Made by a program: the position numbers and the translations under genes. A stretch of 64,000 nt of DNA from Streptomyces vilmorinianum (GTDB lineage Bacteria; Actinomycetota; Actinomycetes; Streptomycetales; Streptomycetaceae): NCBI RefSeq assembly GCF_005517195.1, contig NZ_CP040244.1:7272001-7336000 (forward strand). Direction: 5' to 3'. The notes below the pieces were generated by a model. It had not been told where the DNA came from, did not search any database, and saw only the letters and a list, made by a program, of their open reading frames with translations. The stretch's first letter is position 1. Every line of letters begins with the position of its first letter. Positions 1-7,406 of the stretch are shown here, one piece after another.

Positions 1-913
1 CGACCAGATGCAGCCGCACCCGCCCCCGCTCCCCGTATGGCACCAACGCACCCTCGTCGTCGACGAGTTCGAGGCGCGTGGTGACCGGATAGGGCTCGAA
101 GACACAGGGGTACGGGTCACCCGGCGCCGCGGGCCGCTGCGGGGCCACGCCCATGAGGCTGTTGCCGTAGATGCCGACGACGGCCTGCCCGGGGAAGAAG
201 ACCTCGTCGAGCTGGCGCAGGCTCTCGGCGCTGATGGAGGTACCGGCCCAGATGATCGCCCGGACGCCGTCGCGGATCCGCGCGTGCAGCTTCGGCCGGG
301 CGCAGATGGCCTCCAGGAGCGGCGGGGTCGTGTTGAGGACCGCGATGTCCTGCGACTCCAGGATGGTCTCGGCCTGGTCCAGCAGGTGCTGTACGTAGTC
401 GTCGGCCTCGTCGGTCCGCCCCGCGCCCAGCAGGTGCTTGACCCAGCGGGGGTCGAGGTCGACGGTGTAGAAGACCCCGCCGCCGAGCGCCGCGTAGCGC
501 GAGACGTCGAAGCCGATGACGTGCGGGCCGCTGGGGCCGAGGTGCAGCCAGTTGCCGTCGCCCGGGACTCCGGACGCGATGAGCCGCTCCCTGGCCCACT
601 CCAGGAGCGTGGAGCGGTAGCCACTGTCGACGATGCGCTTGGGGGCGCCCGTCGTACCGCCCGAGTCGTAGACGCGGAACGGCCGGCCGGCAAGCCCGCG
701 CGGGATGAGCCGCTGGGCCGGGACGGTGCGCAGTTCCTCGCTGACGTCGGGGAAGCGGGCCAGATCCGCCAGGCCCGTGATGTCGGTGAGCGGATCGAAG
801 CCCAGTCGGCCCTTCTTGCCGAGCCAGAACGGGGAGCCGGTGTCCTCACCGAAGTGCCAGGCCATCAGCTTCCGTATGTGCGCGTCGAATTCGGTGTCGG
901 AATGAGGTGTCAT
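1..913 (-). CDS. Adenylate-forming enzyme, EhpF/phenylacetate-CoA ligase-like (3' end outside window)
   Basis: About 304 N-terminal residues are visible, and the C-terminal third lies beyond the left edge. A phosphate-binding loop SGGTTGAPK (residues 84-92) is the hallmark of AMP-dependent synthetases. It is followed by WAGTSIS and a GIYGNSLMG segment where the A5 adenylate-binding motif is expected. The overall style resembles the phenazine-cluster protein EhpF and phenylacetate-CoA ligases, which activate an aryl carboxylate as an acyl-AMP. The ATG at 913 has a GGAGAA ribosome site. It follows the MFS gene by 124 bp on the same strand, so it is probably part of a metabolite operon running leftwards. 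The exact substrate cannot be read from the sequence. Confidence 0.8.
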   Translation of the reverse strand, partial: MTPHSDTEFDAHIRKLMAWHFGEDTGSPFWLGKKGRLGFDPLTDITGLADLARFPDVSEELRTVPAQRLIPRGLAGRPFRVYDSGGTTGAPKRIVDSGYRSTLLEWARERLIASGVPGDGNWLHLGPSGPHVIGFDVSRYAALGGGVFYTVDLDPRWVKHLLGAGRTDEADDYVQHLLDQAETILESQDIAVLNTTPPLLEAICARPKLHARIRDGVRAIIWAGTSISAESLRQLDEVFFPGQAVVGIYGNSLMGVAPQRPAAPGDPYPCVFEPYPVTTRLELVDDEGALVPYGERGRVRLHLV

Positions 914-1037
914 GGCGTCTCGTGTTCTCCTCGTCGCAGAAAAAAGGGCGCCGGCCGGATCATCGTCCGGCCGGCGCGCATCGGGTCCGTATCGTCCTCA
1001 TCTCCGAGCCGGAGACGGCGTACGGCGGGGGCGGCGG

Positions 1038-2402
1038 CTACCGCTCGCGCTGCGTCAGGGTGAGCGCCGCCAGGCAGGCGATCAGCGGGAAGGCCGCCAC
1101 GATGCCGAGCGCGGTGGACAGGGACATCGACTTGGCCAGGGCGCCCGCGGTGGCGCTGCCCACGCCGCCGCCGACGAAGAACGTCAGGTTGAGCAGCCCC
1201 ATCGCACCGCCGCGCAGGGCCGGTTCGACCCGCGCCGACATCAGCGCCGTCGTGACGACCTGGGTGACGGCGAAGGCCGCGAAGCCGAGCGAGGCTCCGA
1301 CGATCAGCAGGGCGGGCGCCGGGGCCCCGGCCAGGGACGTCGCGAGGACGCCCGCCGTGGCGGCGGCGATGGCGGCCAGCAGCCTGCTGCCGCCGGTCCC
1401 GGCCGGAAGCCGGCCCGCGAGGCGGGACAGGACCGCGCCGACCACCGCGCCCGGCAGCAGCCACGTACCGATGGCGAGGACGCTCCACTGGTGTTCGCGC
1501 ACGAGGATCTGCGGGACGGCGTACATGGCGGCGAACAGTCCCGCGTAGACACCGATCCCGGTGACGGCGGCCCGCAGAAACATGCTGTCCTTCACGAGCG
1601 GACGCGGGACGAAGGAGGCCGCGGCGGTACGGACGCGCCAGACCAGTCCGGCCGTGGCCACCACGAGGGCGGCGGCGAGCGCGACCACCACGGTGGTGGA
1701 CAGGCTGAGCGCCGAGGCCTGGATGAGCAGCAGGAACGAGGTCGCCGCGGCCGTCAGCAGCGCGGCACCGGGCAGATCCAGCTTGCGGCCCGAACCCGGC
1801 CGCACGGAGGCCGCCTGCAGACAGAGCGGAACGACGAGCAGCGACAGCGCCGGCAGGACGAGCGTGATGCGCCAGGTCACCCACTGGGTGAAGACACCGC
1901 CGGCCAGGGTCGCGCTGGCCGAGAAGACCGCCATGGTCGCGCCGAACCCGGCCAGGACCTTCGGCCGCGCGGCGGGCTCCGACGACGCCGTGAGGGCCAG
2001 CGCGCCGGAGGTCATGGCCCCGGAGCCGGCGGCGAGCACGAACCGGCCCGCGACCAGGACGCCGAGGTTGGGGGCGAAGAGGCAGATCACGGCGCCGACG
2101 GCCAGGACGAGCGAGCCGATCAGCAGGGAGGCGCGCACGCCCCTGGAGTCCGCGAGACGGCCGAACAGCGCGGTGCCGACCCCGAGCGCGAGGGCGTGGG
2201 CGGTCAGCACCCACGCCGCGGCGGACGGGGTGGCGTGCAGGGCGGCCGCCACGTCGGGCAGCGCGACACCGGCCGCGGTGACACCGAACACGGCGGGTCC
2301 GAACAGCGCCCCGTAACGCAGCCCGGCGGAGCGGGCGGTGCCCGAGCCTGCCCGGGCGGCTGGAGCGGCCTCGGGGATCGAGACGGCTGGGTCGGTGGCC
2401 AT
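1038..2402 (-). CDS. MFS drug/metabolite efflux transporter
   Basis: The 454-residue protein consists almost entirely of hydrophobic helices. After a short Ala-rich cytoplasmic N-terminus, a first helix pair leads to the MFS motif-A segment GRLADSRGVR and then roughly 10-12 further membrane segments. The last residues, TLTQRER, are cytoplasmic. The length and motif fit a proton-driven drug:H+ antiporter. ATG 2402 (MATDPAV) was chosen over the long upstream extension because the upstream sequence is a low-complexity tandem repeat. It lies between the flavin oxidase and the adenylate-forming enzyme, so it probably exports the product of this locus or gives self-resistance to it. The substrate is inferred from context only. 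Confidence 0.85.
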   Translation of the reverse strand: MATDPAVSIPEAAPAARAGSGTARSAGLRYGALFGPAVFGVTAAGVALPDVAAALHATPSAAAWVLTAHALALGVGTALFGRLADSRGVRASLLIGSLVLAVGAVICLFAPNLGVLVAGRFVLAAGSGAMTSGALALTASSEPAARPKVLAGFGATMAVFSASATLAGGVFTQWVTWRITLVLPALSLLVVPLCLQAASVRPGSGRKLDLPGAALLTAAATSFLLLIQASALSLSTTVVVALAAALVVATAGLVWRVRTAAASFVPRPLVKDSMFLRAAVTGIGVYAGLFAAMYAVPQILVREHQWSVLAIGTWLLPGAVVGAVLSRLAGRLPAGTGGSRLLAAIAAATAGVLATSLAGAPAPALLIVGASLGFAAFAVTQVVTTALMSARVEPALRGGAMGLLNLTFFVGGGVGSATAGALAKSMSLSTALGIVAAFPLIACLAALTLTQRER

Positions 2403-2476
2403 GACAAGTCCTTTGCTGTCAACGGGGAACGAGGAAGAAGCGGCGAGCGCGGGGGGGGGCGCGGACGCGGGGGAGG

Positions 2477-2615
2477 CGCGGACGCGGACGCGGGGGCTGC
2501 TCGCGGGCGCGGGGGAGGCGCGGACGCGGACGCGGGGGCTGCTCGCGGGCGCGGGGGAGGCGCGGACGCGGGGGCTGCTCGCGGGCGCGGGGGAGGCGCG
2601 GACGCGTGCGCGGGG
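2477..2615. repeat. GC-only tandem repeat, 42/42/36 bp
   Basis: Two exact 42-bp copies (2477-2518 and 2519-2560) are followed by a 36-bp copy lacking one GCGGAC hexamer (2561-2596), then a decayed partial copy. It fills the gap between the oxidase stop and the MFS start. It has no coding merit, and the copy-length difference points to slipped-strand expansion. Confidence 0.85.
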
Positions 2616-2626
2616 ACGGGCTGCGT

Positions 2627-4048
2627 CTACCGCCCCGGGGCGACCGTGTGCCCGAGCCGGAACAGGTTCCGCGGGTCGTAGGCCGCCTTGACCCGGGCGA
2701 GACGCGCGTACGTGGGCTGGTCGAAGCAGTCCGGCGTGGCGTCGGCCGTGTCCGGCCCGGCAAGGAAGTTGAGGTACCTGCCGCCGGTGCCCCACCGCGC
2801 CATCGGGTGCAGCACGCTGTCGGCCACGCCGGGAGGCGAGAGCGTGGAGAGGGTGAAGGCCCCGTCCCGGTTCCCGACCGCGTTGGGAACGGACGCGGCA
2901 CGGGACAGCGCCCCACCGAGGTGCCGCAGCTCCACCATCAGGTCCGCGCACTCCGACTCGGGCCCGGCCAGCGCGAGGAGCTCCTCGACCGCCACCGGGC
3001 TCAGATCGCGCAGCACGATGTTGCGTTCGTGGTACGGCATCGGCTCGGTGGGATCCTGGTGGATCTCCGCGACATCGGTGTACGGAATCTCCCGCACGGA
3101 GTCGACGAGGGCCGGCCCGACGTCCCGCAGCGGACGCACCAGCCGCTCCCCGTTCTCCTTCGAGCCGGCGAACGCGATCCGGACGTGTACGGCGAGCCGG
3201 CCACGGAGGAACTCCGGCACGACCGGCACGTCGGGCAACCGCAGCAGCGCGAGCGAGGAGGTCATCGCCTCGGGCACCTCGCGGGTCCACTCCCGCCACG
3301 TGCGCAGCACCTCGGGGGCGAGCTCCCCGGGGAAGTACAGACCGCCGCCGTACAACTGCCCGACCGGCACCAGGCCGAACTCCAGGGCGGTGACGATCCC
3401 GAAGTTCCCCTTGCCGCCGCGCAGCGCCCAGAACAGCTCGCTGTGCTGGGTGGCCGAGACCACGCGCGGCACCCCGTCGGCGGTGACGATCTCGATCCGG
3501 GTGACATGGTCGGCGGCGTACCCGTACAGCCGGCCCAGCGGACCCAGACCGCCGCCGAGCGTGTAGCCAACCACACCGACCAGCGGGGACGAGCCGTTGA
3601 GTGGAGCGAGCCCGTGGTAGCCGGCGGTCGCGATGACCTGGTGCCACTGCGCGCCGGCCTCCACCCGGGCGATCCGCGCGATCGGATCCACCGCCACGGT
3701 GTTCATCCGCCGCGTGCTGACCAGCACCCCGCCCTCGGCGGGCGCGGCGATGCCGTGGCCGGTGGCCTGGACCCCGATGGGCAGATCCAGCCGGCCCGCG
3801 AACTCCACGGCCGTACGTACGTCCTCGGCGCCGACCGCCGCGACGATCAGCGCGGGACGGTGCCGCGCGATCCGGTTGAACCCGTCGAGCTCCCGCTCGT
3901 AGGCCGCGTCCCCGGGCAGCAGGACCTCGCCCTTGAGCCGCGCCACGAGCCGGTCGATCGCCTCCTCGGTGAGTGAGGGAGCGAGTTCGCCCGGGACCGA
4001 GAAGGTCTGTTCGCCCGAGCCTGAGGGGATCCGCAGATTCTCTGCCAC
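2627..4048 (-). CDS. FAD-linked oxidase of the berberine-bridge-enzyme family
   Basis: The 473-residue protein has an N-terminal FAD_binding_4 (PCMH-like) domain (about 35-210) and a C-terminal BBE tail that reads YDPRNLFRLGHTV near the end. His98 in ATGHG sits where 8-alpha-histidyl FAD attachment occurs. In the segment before GYTLGGGLGPLGRLYG (about 152-176) there is no Cys, so FAD is probably held through one covalent bond only rather than two. The family performs oxidative cyclisations or alcohol oxidations on secondary metabolites. GTG 4048 was chosen because AAAGGA lies 9 nt upstream; a TTG 30 nt earlier is less likely. It is the first gene of a probable leftward operon with the MFS transporter and the adenylate-forming enzyme. 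A strong palindrome lies about 100 bp upstream. Confidence 0.85.
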   Translation of the reverse strand: MAENLRIPSGSGEQTFSVPGELAPSLTEEAIDRLVARLKGEVLLPGDAAYERELDGFNRIARHRPALIVAAVGAEDVRTAVEFAGRLDLPIGVQATGHGIAAPAEGGVLVSTRRMNTVAVDPIARIARVEAGAQWHQVIATAGYHGLAPLNGSSPLVGVVGYTLGGGLGPLGRLYGYAADHVTRIEIVTADGVPRVVSATQHSELFWALRGGKGNFGIVTALEFGLVPVGQLYGGGLYFPGELAPEVLRTWREWTREVPEAMTSSLALLRLPDVPVVPEFLRGRLAVHVRIAFAGSKENGERLVRPLRDVGPALVDSVREIPYTDVAEIHQDPTEPMPYHERNIVLRDLSPVAVEELLALAGPESECADLMVELRHLGGALSRAASVPNAVGNRDGAFTLSTLSPPGVADSVLHPMARWGTGGRYLNFLAGPDTADATPDCFDQPTYARLARVKAAYDPRNLFRLGHTVAPGR

Positions 4049-4144
4049 TGTCCCACGTCCTTTCCGCCGCACCTGCAACGTTCAGCAGTCTTTCTTTGCG
4101 GGCGGTCCGGCCCCATCCCTCGCAGCCAAGGGACTCGCGCCGTC

Positions 4145-4170
4145 GTCTCCCCCTCACTTGAGGGGGAGAC
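4145..4170. promoter_or_regulatory. Perfect 12+12 palindrome upstream of the oxidase operon
   Basis: The arms GTCTCCCCCTCA and TGAGGGGGAGAC flank a CT centre. The core CCCCTCA-NN-TGAGGGG (4150-4165) recurs at 5984-5999, upstream of the luxR-type gene. The match to a second promoter region suggests a regulator-binding operator. Alternatively, the hairpin could terminate the SARP transcript that runs into it. Confidence 0.6.
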
Positions 4171-4186
4171 AACGTTCGCCTCAGGC

Positions 4187-4270
4187 GTTTTCGCTCAGGC
4201 GTTTTCGCTCAGGCGCTCTTGCTCAAGCGCTCTTGCTCAAGCGCTCTTGCTCAAGCGCTCTTGCTCAAGC
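4187..4270. repeat. Six 14-bp tandem repeats across the SARP stop codon
   Basis: Two copies of GTTTTCGCTCAGGC (4187-4214) are followed by four exact copies of GCTCTTGCTCAAGC (4215-4270). The array overlaps the last seven codons of the SARP gene and runs into the intergenic region, so the protein end (RLSKSA) is repeat-derived. Copy-number change here would alter or extend the C-terminus. Confidence 0.9.
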
Positions 4271-5183
4271 GCTGGCTGCGCGCGTGCGCCTCGCGCAGCG
4301 ACGCGATCTCCTCCTCCAGAAGCGCGATCCGGTCCTCCGTACTCAACTCGCAGGCGGGCACGGCCGCTTCCTGACGGCGCGGCGCCGGAGCCGTCGGCTC
4401 CCGGTGCAGCAGATCGCCCAACGGCTCCTGCCCCGCCTCCCCGTCCAGAATGAGCTGCTCCAGTTCGCGCAGCCGGTCCCCCGGCTCTATCCCGAGCTCG
4501 TCCGTGAACCGGCGATGCGTGTCCCGGTACAGCGCCAGCGCCTCGGCCGTACGACCCGACCGGTACAGCGCCAGCATCAACTGCGCGCACAGCGTCTCCC
4601 TGAACGGGTACTGCGCCACGCTCAGCGCCAGCTCACCCAGCACCTGACGGTGGTGCCCGAGCTGGAGTTCGAGTTCGAAACGGCACTCGATCGCGGCGTA
4701 ACGGTCCTCGTGATACTTCAGCGCCACCGTCTCCAGGAGCGGGCTGTCCAGCCCCTCCCCGATCGGCCCCCGCCACAGCCGCAACGCCTCCTGGAACCGC
4801 AAAGCCGTCGATTCCCCCGGTGAATCCCCGTCCTCCGCCCTGATCCGGGCGACCAGATTCTCGAAATGGTGCAAGTCCACGGCATCCTGCGGAACCCGCA
4901 GCCGATAGCCCGCCGCCTGGGTCTCGATCCGGGCCGGCGCCCTGGCCGCCGTCAGCTGCCGGCGCAGCCCGGACACGCAGATACGCACCTGGCTCCGCGC
5001 CGAGGCCGGCGGATTCTCACCCCAGATCGCCTCGATCAGCCGCTCCACCCCGACCACCCGGTTGGCCTCGATCAACAGCATGGTCAGCAGGATGCGCTGT
5101 CTGTTGCCCCCGAGAGCGATCTCCCCGCGCTCGCCATGGACGGCCAGCGCGCCGAGTACGAAGAACGAAAGGTGCGTCACCAT
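4251..5183 (-). CDS. SARP-family transcriptional activator
   Basis: The 310-residue protein has an OmpR-type winged-helix DNA-binding domain (about 5-90, with LGGNRQRILLTMLL and RSQVRICVSGLRRQL) and a bacterial transcriptional activation domain (about 95-250, ending FTDELGIEPGDRLRELEQLIL). A charged 55-residue tail contains a short coiled-coil-like stretch EDRIALLEEEIASLREAH. This is the AfsR/ActII-ORF4/DnrI small-SARP layout; such proteins activate antibiotic-cluster promoters at heptameric direct repeats. ATG 5183 was preferred to ATG 5198 because GGGGGA is 5-6 nt upstream of it. The neighbours support a cluster-situated activator. The extreme C-terminus lies in a 14-bp tandem repeat. Confidence 0.9.
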   Translation of the reverse strand: MVTHLSFFVLGALAVHGERGEIALGGNRQRILLTMLLIEANRVVGVERLIEAIWGENPPASARSQVRICVSGLRRQLTAARAPARIETQAAGYRLRVPQDAVDLHHFENLVARIRAEDGDSPGESTALRFQEALRLWRGPIGEGLDSPLLETVALKYHEDRYAAIECRFELELQLGHHRQVLGELALSVAQYPFRETLCAQLMLALYRSGRTAEALALYRDTHRRFTDELGIEPGDRLRELEQLILDGEAGQEPLGDLLHREPTAPAPRRQEAAVPACELSTEDRIALLEEEIASLREAHARSQRLSKSA

Positions 5184-5290
5184 GATTTCCCCCATCACAG
5201 ATCACTTCACGTCGAATGCGTTCACGCAACTCCCGCGCGATGCAGTGCCCCCCGCACCGAGCGCTCCCCACAGGCCCCGTGGCCCGCGGA

Positions 5291-5911
5291 CTACCAGCCG
5301 GGCAGGAACTTGAAGCCCCAACTCCCGGCGATCAGCAGCCGGTCATGGACCGCCTGCCCCAGTCGTGCCATCTCCTCGAGGGCCCGGGCGCCGCCCACGC
5401 CTCCGGCGTCGAACGCCCGCAGCCCCGAACGGTCCACCAGCTCCACCACCGCGACCTTCGCCCCGTCGTCGTCCGACGCCACGAACACGTCCAGCGGCTG
5501 CCCGTCGATCTCACCGCGGAACAGAGCGTCGGCGTTCGTGGTCGTGAACGCCTTGACCCACCGCACCCCCGGCGCGATGTCCGCCAACTGCTCGAGACCG
5601 TTCGGAACCGTGCCCGAGCAGCCGGGCACACTCATGTCCACCACCACCTTCCGCTCCAGCAGCGCCGCGCGGCTCCTCGCGACCCGCACCACATCGGTCC
5701 AGTCGAGTGCGAGCACCACCACGTCCGGCTTCAGGGCGGCGGCCACCGTGGTCGCGATGACCCGCCCCGAAGCACCCTCGGACGCCTCGGCGGCGGCCTT
5801 GCGGGCCTTTCCACTGCTGCGATCGGCCAACAGCGCCACTGCTCCCGCGAGGGCCGACCGCCTGGCGACCGCCCGGCCCATGGCTCCCGCTCCGATGATT
5901 CCAATCCGCAT
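5291..5911 (-). CDS. F420H2:NADP oxidoreductase-like / Rossmann NADP-binding protein
   Basis: The 206-residue protein opens with a dinucleotide-binding fold MRIGIIGAGAMGRAVARR (GxGxxG at 7-12), as in the NADP-F420 reductase and 6-phosphogluconate-dehydrogenase-like superfamily. The segments VVVLALDW, VKAFTTTNADALFRGEIDG and VASDD match the F420-dependent NADP reductase family in order. Such enzymes move hydride between NADPH and coenzyme F420, or act as small imine or ketone reductases in natural-product pathways. It is 107 bp upstream of the SARP gene on the same strand and divergent from the luxR gene across a 123-bp promoter region that holds a palindromic operator candidate. The exact redox partner is inferred. 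Confidence 0.75.
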   Translation of the reverse strand: MRIGIIGAGAMGRAVARRSALAGAVALLADRSSGKARKAAAEASEGASGRVIATTVAAALKPDVVVLALDWTDVVRVARSRAALLERKVVVDMSVPGCSGTVPNGLEQLADIAPGVRWVKAFTTTNADALFRGEIDGQPLDVFVASDDDGAKVAVVELVDRSGLRAFDAGGVGGARALEEMARLGQAVHDRLLIAGSWGFKFLPGW

Positions 5912-5983
5912 GATCGCCAGCCTCGCGCGGATTCGCCCCACTTCCCATCCCGCAACCAAGGGGGACTCGAACAACCGGCCACC

Positions 5984-5999
5984 CCCCTCAACTGAGGGG
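5984..5999. promoter_or_regulatory. Palindromic operator candidate in the reductase/luxR divergent promoter
   Basis: CCCCTCA-AC-TGAGGGG is a perfect 7+7 inverted repeat. It shares every arm base with the core at 4150-4165 and differs only in the 2-nt spacer. It ends directly at a TTGGAC hexamer (6000-6005) that could be the -35 of the luxR promoter, with a weak CACGAT (6023-6028) 17 bp further on. If so, the luxR transcript would be nearly leaderless. Confidence 0.6.
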
Positions 6000-6034
6000 T
6001 TGGACCTCCACCGCCCGGATGCCACGATGCTTGG

Positions 6035-7165
6035 ATGACCAGTTCGACTGCCACCCGCACCGAGATCGGCCGCAACGAACTGCTCGCGCGCGCCGCGAAG
6101 GCGACCGACGCCCTGAGCATGTTCGCCGAGGCGTCCGCCCAGCTCCGCAGACTGCTGCCGTACGACGCCGCCGTCTGGCGCGTCACCGACCCCGTCACCG
6201 GCATGATGACCGCCCCCATCCGCGCCGAGAACCTCGACGAGGGCGGCTGCGCCGTCTACTGGGAGAGCGAACTGTTCACCGAGAACGTGAACCTCTTCCG
6301 CGACCTCACCCAGGCCCCCGTCCCCGTCGCCGGACTGCGCCAGGCCACCGGCGACCTCCCCGCCCGCAGCACGCTCTACCAGGACTTCATGCGCCCCCGC
6401 GGCCTCCAGGACGAACTGCGCGCCGTCCTGCGCGTCGGCGGCCGCCCCCAGGGCCACATCAGCCTCTTCCGCGCCAAGGGCCGCGAGGCGTTCGGCACGG
6501 CCGAGACCAACCTGATCTCCGGACTGATCACCCCGCTCGCCAGGAAGCTCCGCTCCTTCTCCGAACCGCCCTCCCAGCCCGTCCCCGACGCCTCCCACGG
6601 CCCCGGCCTGCTGCTCTTCGACGTCACCGGCGCCCTGCTCTCGGCCAACGACGACGCCCTCGCCCACCTGGAGGACCTCCCCCCGGGCCCCTCCGTCCCC
6701 TCCCCCATGGGCCTGCGGATCCCCGCCTGGGTCCAGTCGACCGCCATGCGCGCCCGCGCCATCGCCCAGGAACGCGACCGCGGCCAGGCCCGGGTCCGCA
6801 TCCGCACCCGCACCGGCCGCTGGCTGGTGTGCCACGCCTCCTGCCTGCGCCAGGCCGACGGCACGCTCGGCGCCTCCGCCGTGGTGATCGAGCCGGCGAA
6901 GACCTCCGAGATCGTGCCCCTCATCGTCGACGCGTACGAACTGACCGACCGCGAGACCGAGGTCACCCAGTGCATCGCCCGCGGCCTGCCCACCGGCGAG
7001 ATCGCCGAACAGCTGCACCTGTCCCCGCACACGGTCCGCGACCACATCAAGGCCGTCTTCGAGAAGGTCGGCGTCTCCAGCCGAGGCGAACTGGTCGGCA
7101 AGCTCTTCACCGAGTACTACGCACCCCTGACCGAGAAGGGCATCGTGCGCGTCACCACCGACTGA
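6035..7165 (+). CDS. LuxR-family transcriptional regulator with an N-terminal sensory region
   Basis: The 376-residue protein carries a C-terminal LuxR/GerE helix-turn-helix (about 307-362): LTDRETEVTQCIARGLPTGEIAEQLHLSPHTVRDHIKAVFEKVGV. The first 300 residues look like a GAF/PAS-type sensory module without recognisable catalytic residues. ATG 6035 follows GATGCTTGG with no good ribosome site, which fits a leaderless or near-leaderless transcript. It is divergent from the reductase and SARP genes, and a palindrome shared with the oxidase operon lies just upstream. A pathway-specific regulator that also controls its own promoter is therefore the simplest reading. The signal it senses is unknown. 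Confidence 0.85.
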   Translation: MTSSTATRTEIGRNELLARAAKATDALSMFAEASAQLRRLLPYDAAVWRVTDPVTGMMTAPIRAENLDEGGCAVYWESELFTENVNLFRDLTQAPVPVAGLRQATGDLPARSTLYQDFMRPRGLQDELRAVLRVGGRPQGHISLFRAKGREAFGTAETNLISGLITPLARKLRSFSEPPSQPVPDASHGPGLLLFDVTGALLSANDDALAHLEDLPPGPSVPSPMGLRIPAWVQSTAMRARAIAQERDRGQARVRIRTRTGRWLVCHASCLRQADGTLGASAVVIEPAKTSEIVPLIVDAYELTDRETEVTQCIARGLPTGEIAEQLHLSPHTVRDHIKAVFEKVGVSSRGELVGKLFTEYYAPLTEKGIVRVTTD

Positions 7166-7343
7166 ACGCCACGCCCGCCCACCGCGTCGCATAGCGCGAC
7201 CAACCCCCACACAGCACAAACGCGTGGCGCGCCGAATGGCGTGATCCACACTTCCCCGCACCCGATGGTGCCAGGAAGTCGGGCGAACACTCACCCGTGC
7301 CGAGAGAAATGGCCGGTTACGGGCCAGTACGCGCCGAAACGCA

Positions 7344-7371
7344 ACGGCCCCGGACCGAAGTCCGGGGCCGT
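7344..7371. terminator. Bidirectional hairpin terminator
   Basis: Arms ACGGCCCCGGA and TCCGGGGCCGT (11 bp) flank a 6-nt loop. It lies between the convergent luxR and secreted-protein genes, so it can stop both transcripts. Confidence 0.8.
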
Positions 7372-7406
7372 GCGAGTCAGAGCGGATCGCAGCAGGTCAG
7401 CGCAGA

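Noticed and set aside
4081..5200. Longer fusion of the oxidase or SARP with upstream frames
   Set aside because: Ribosome sites at 4048 and 5183 and family N-termini support the shorter starts.
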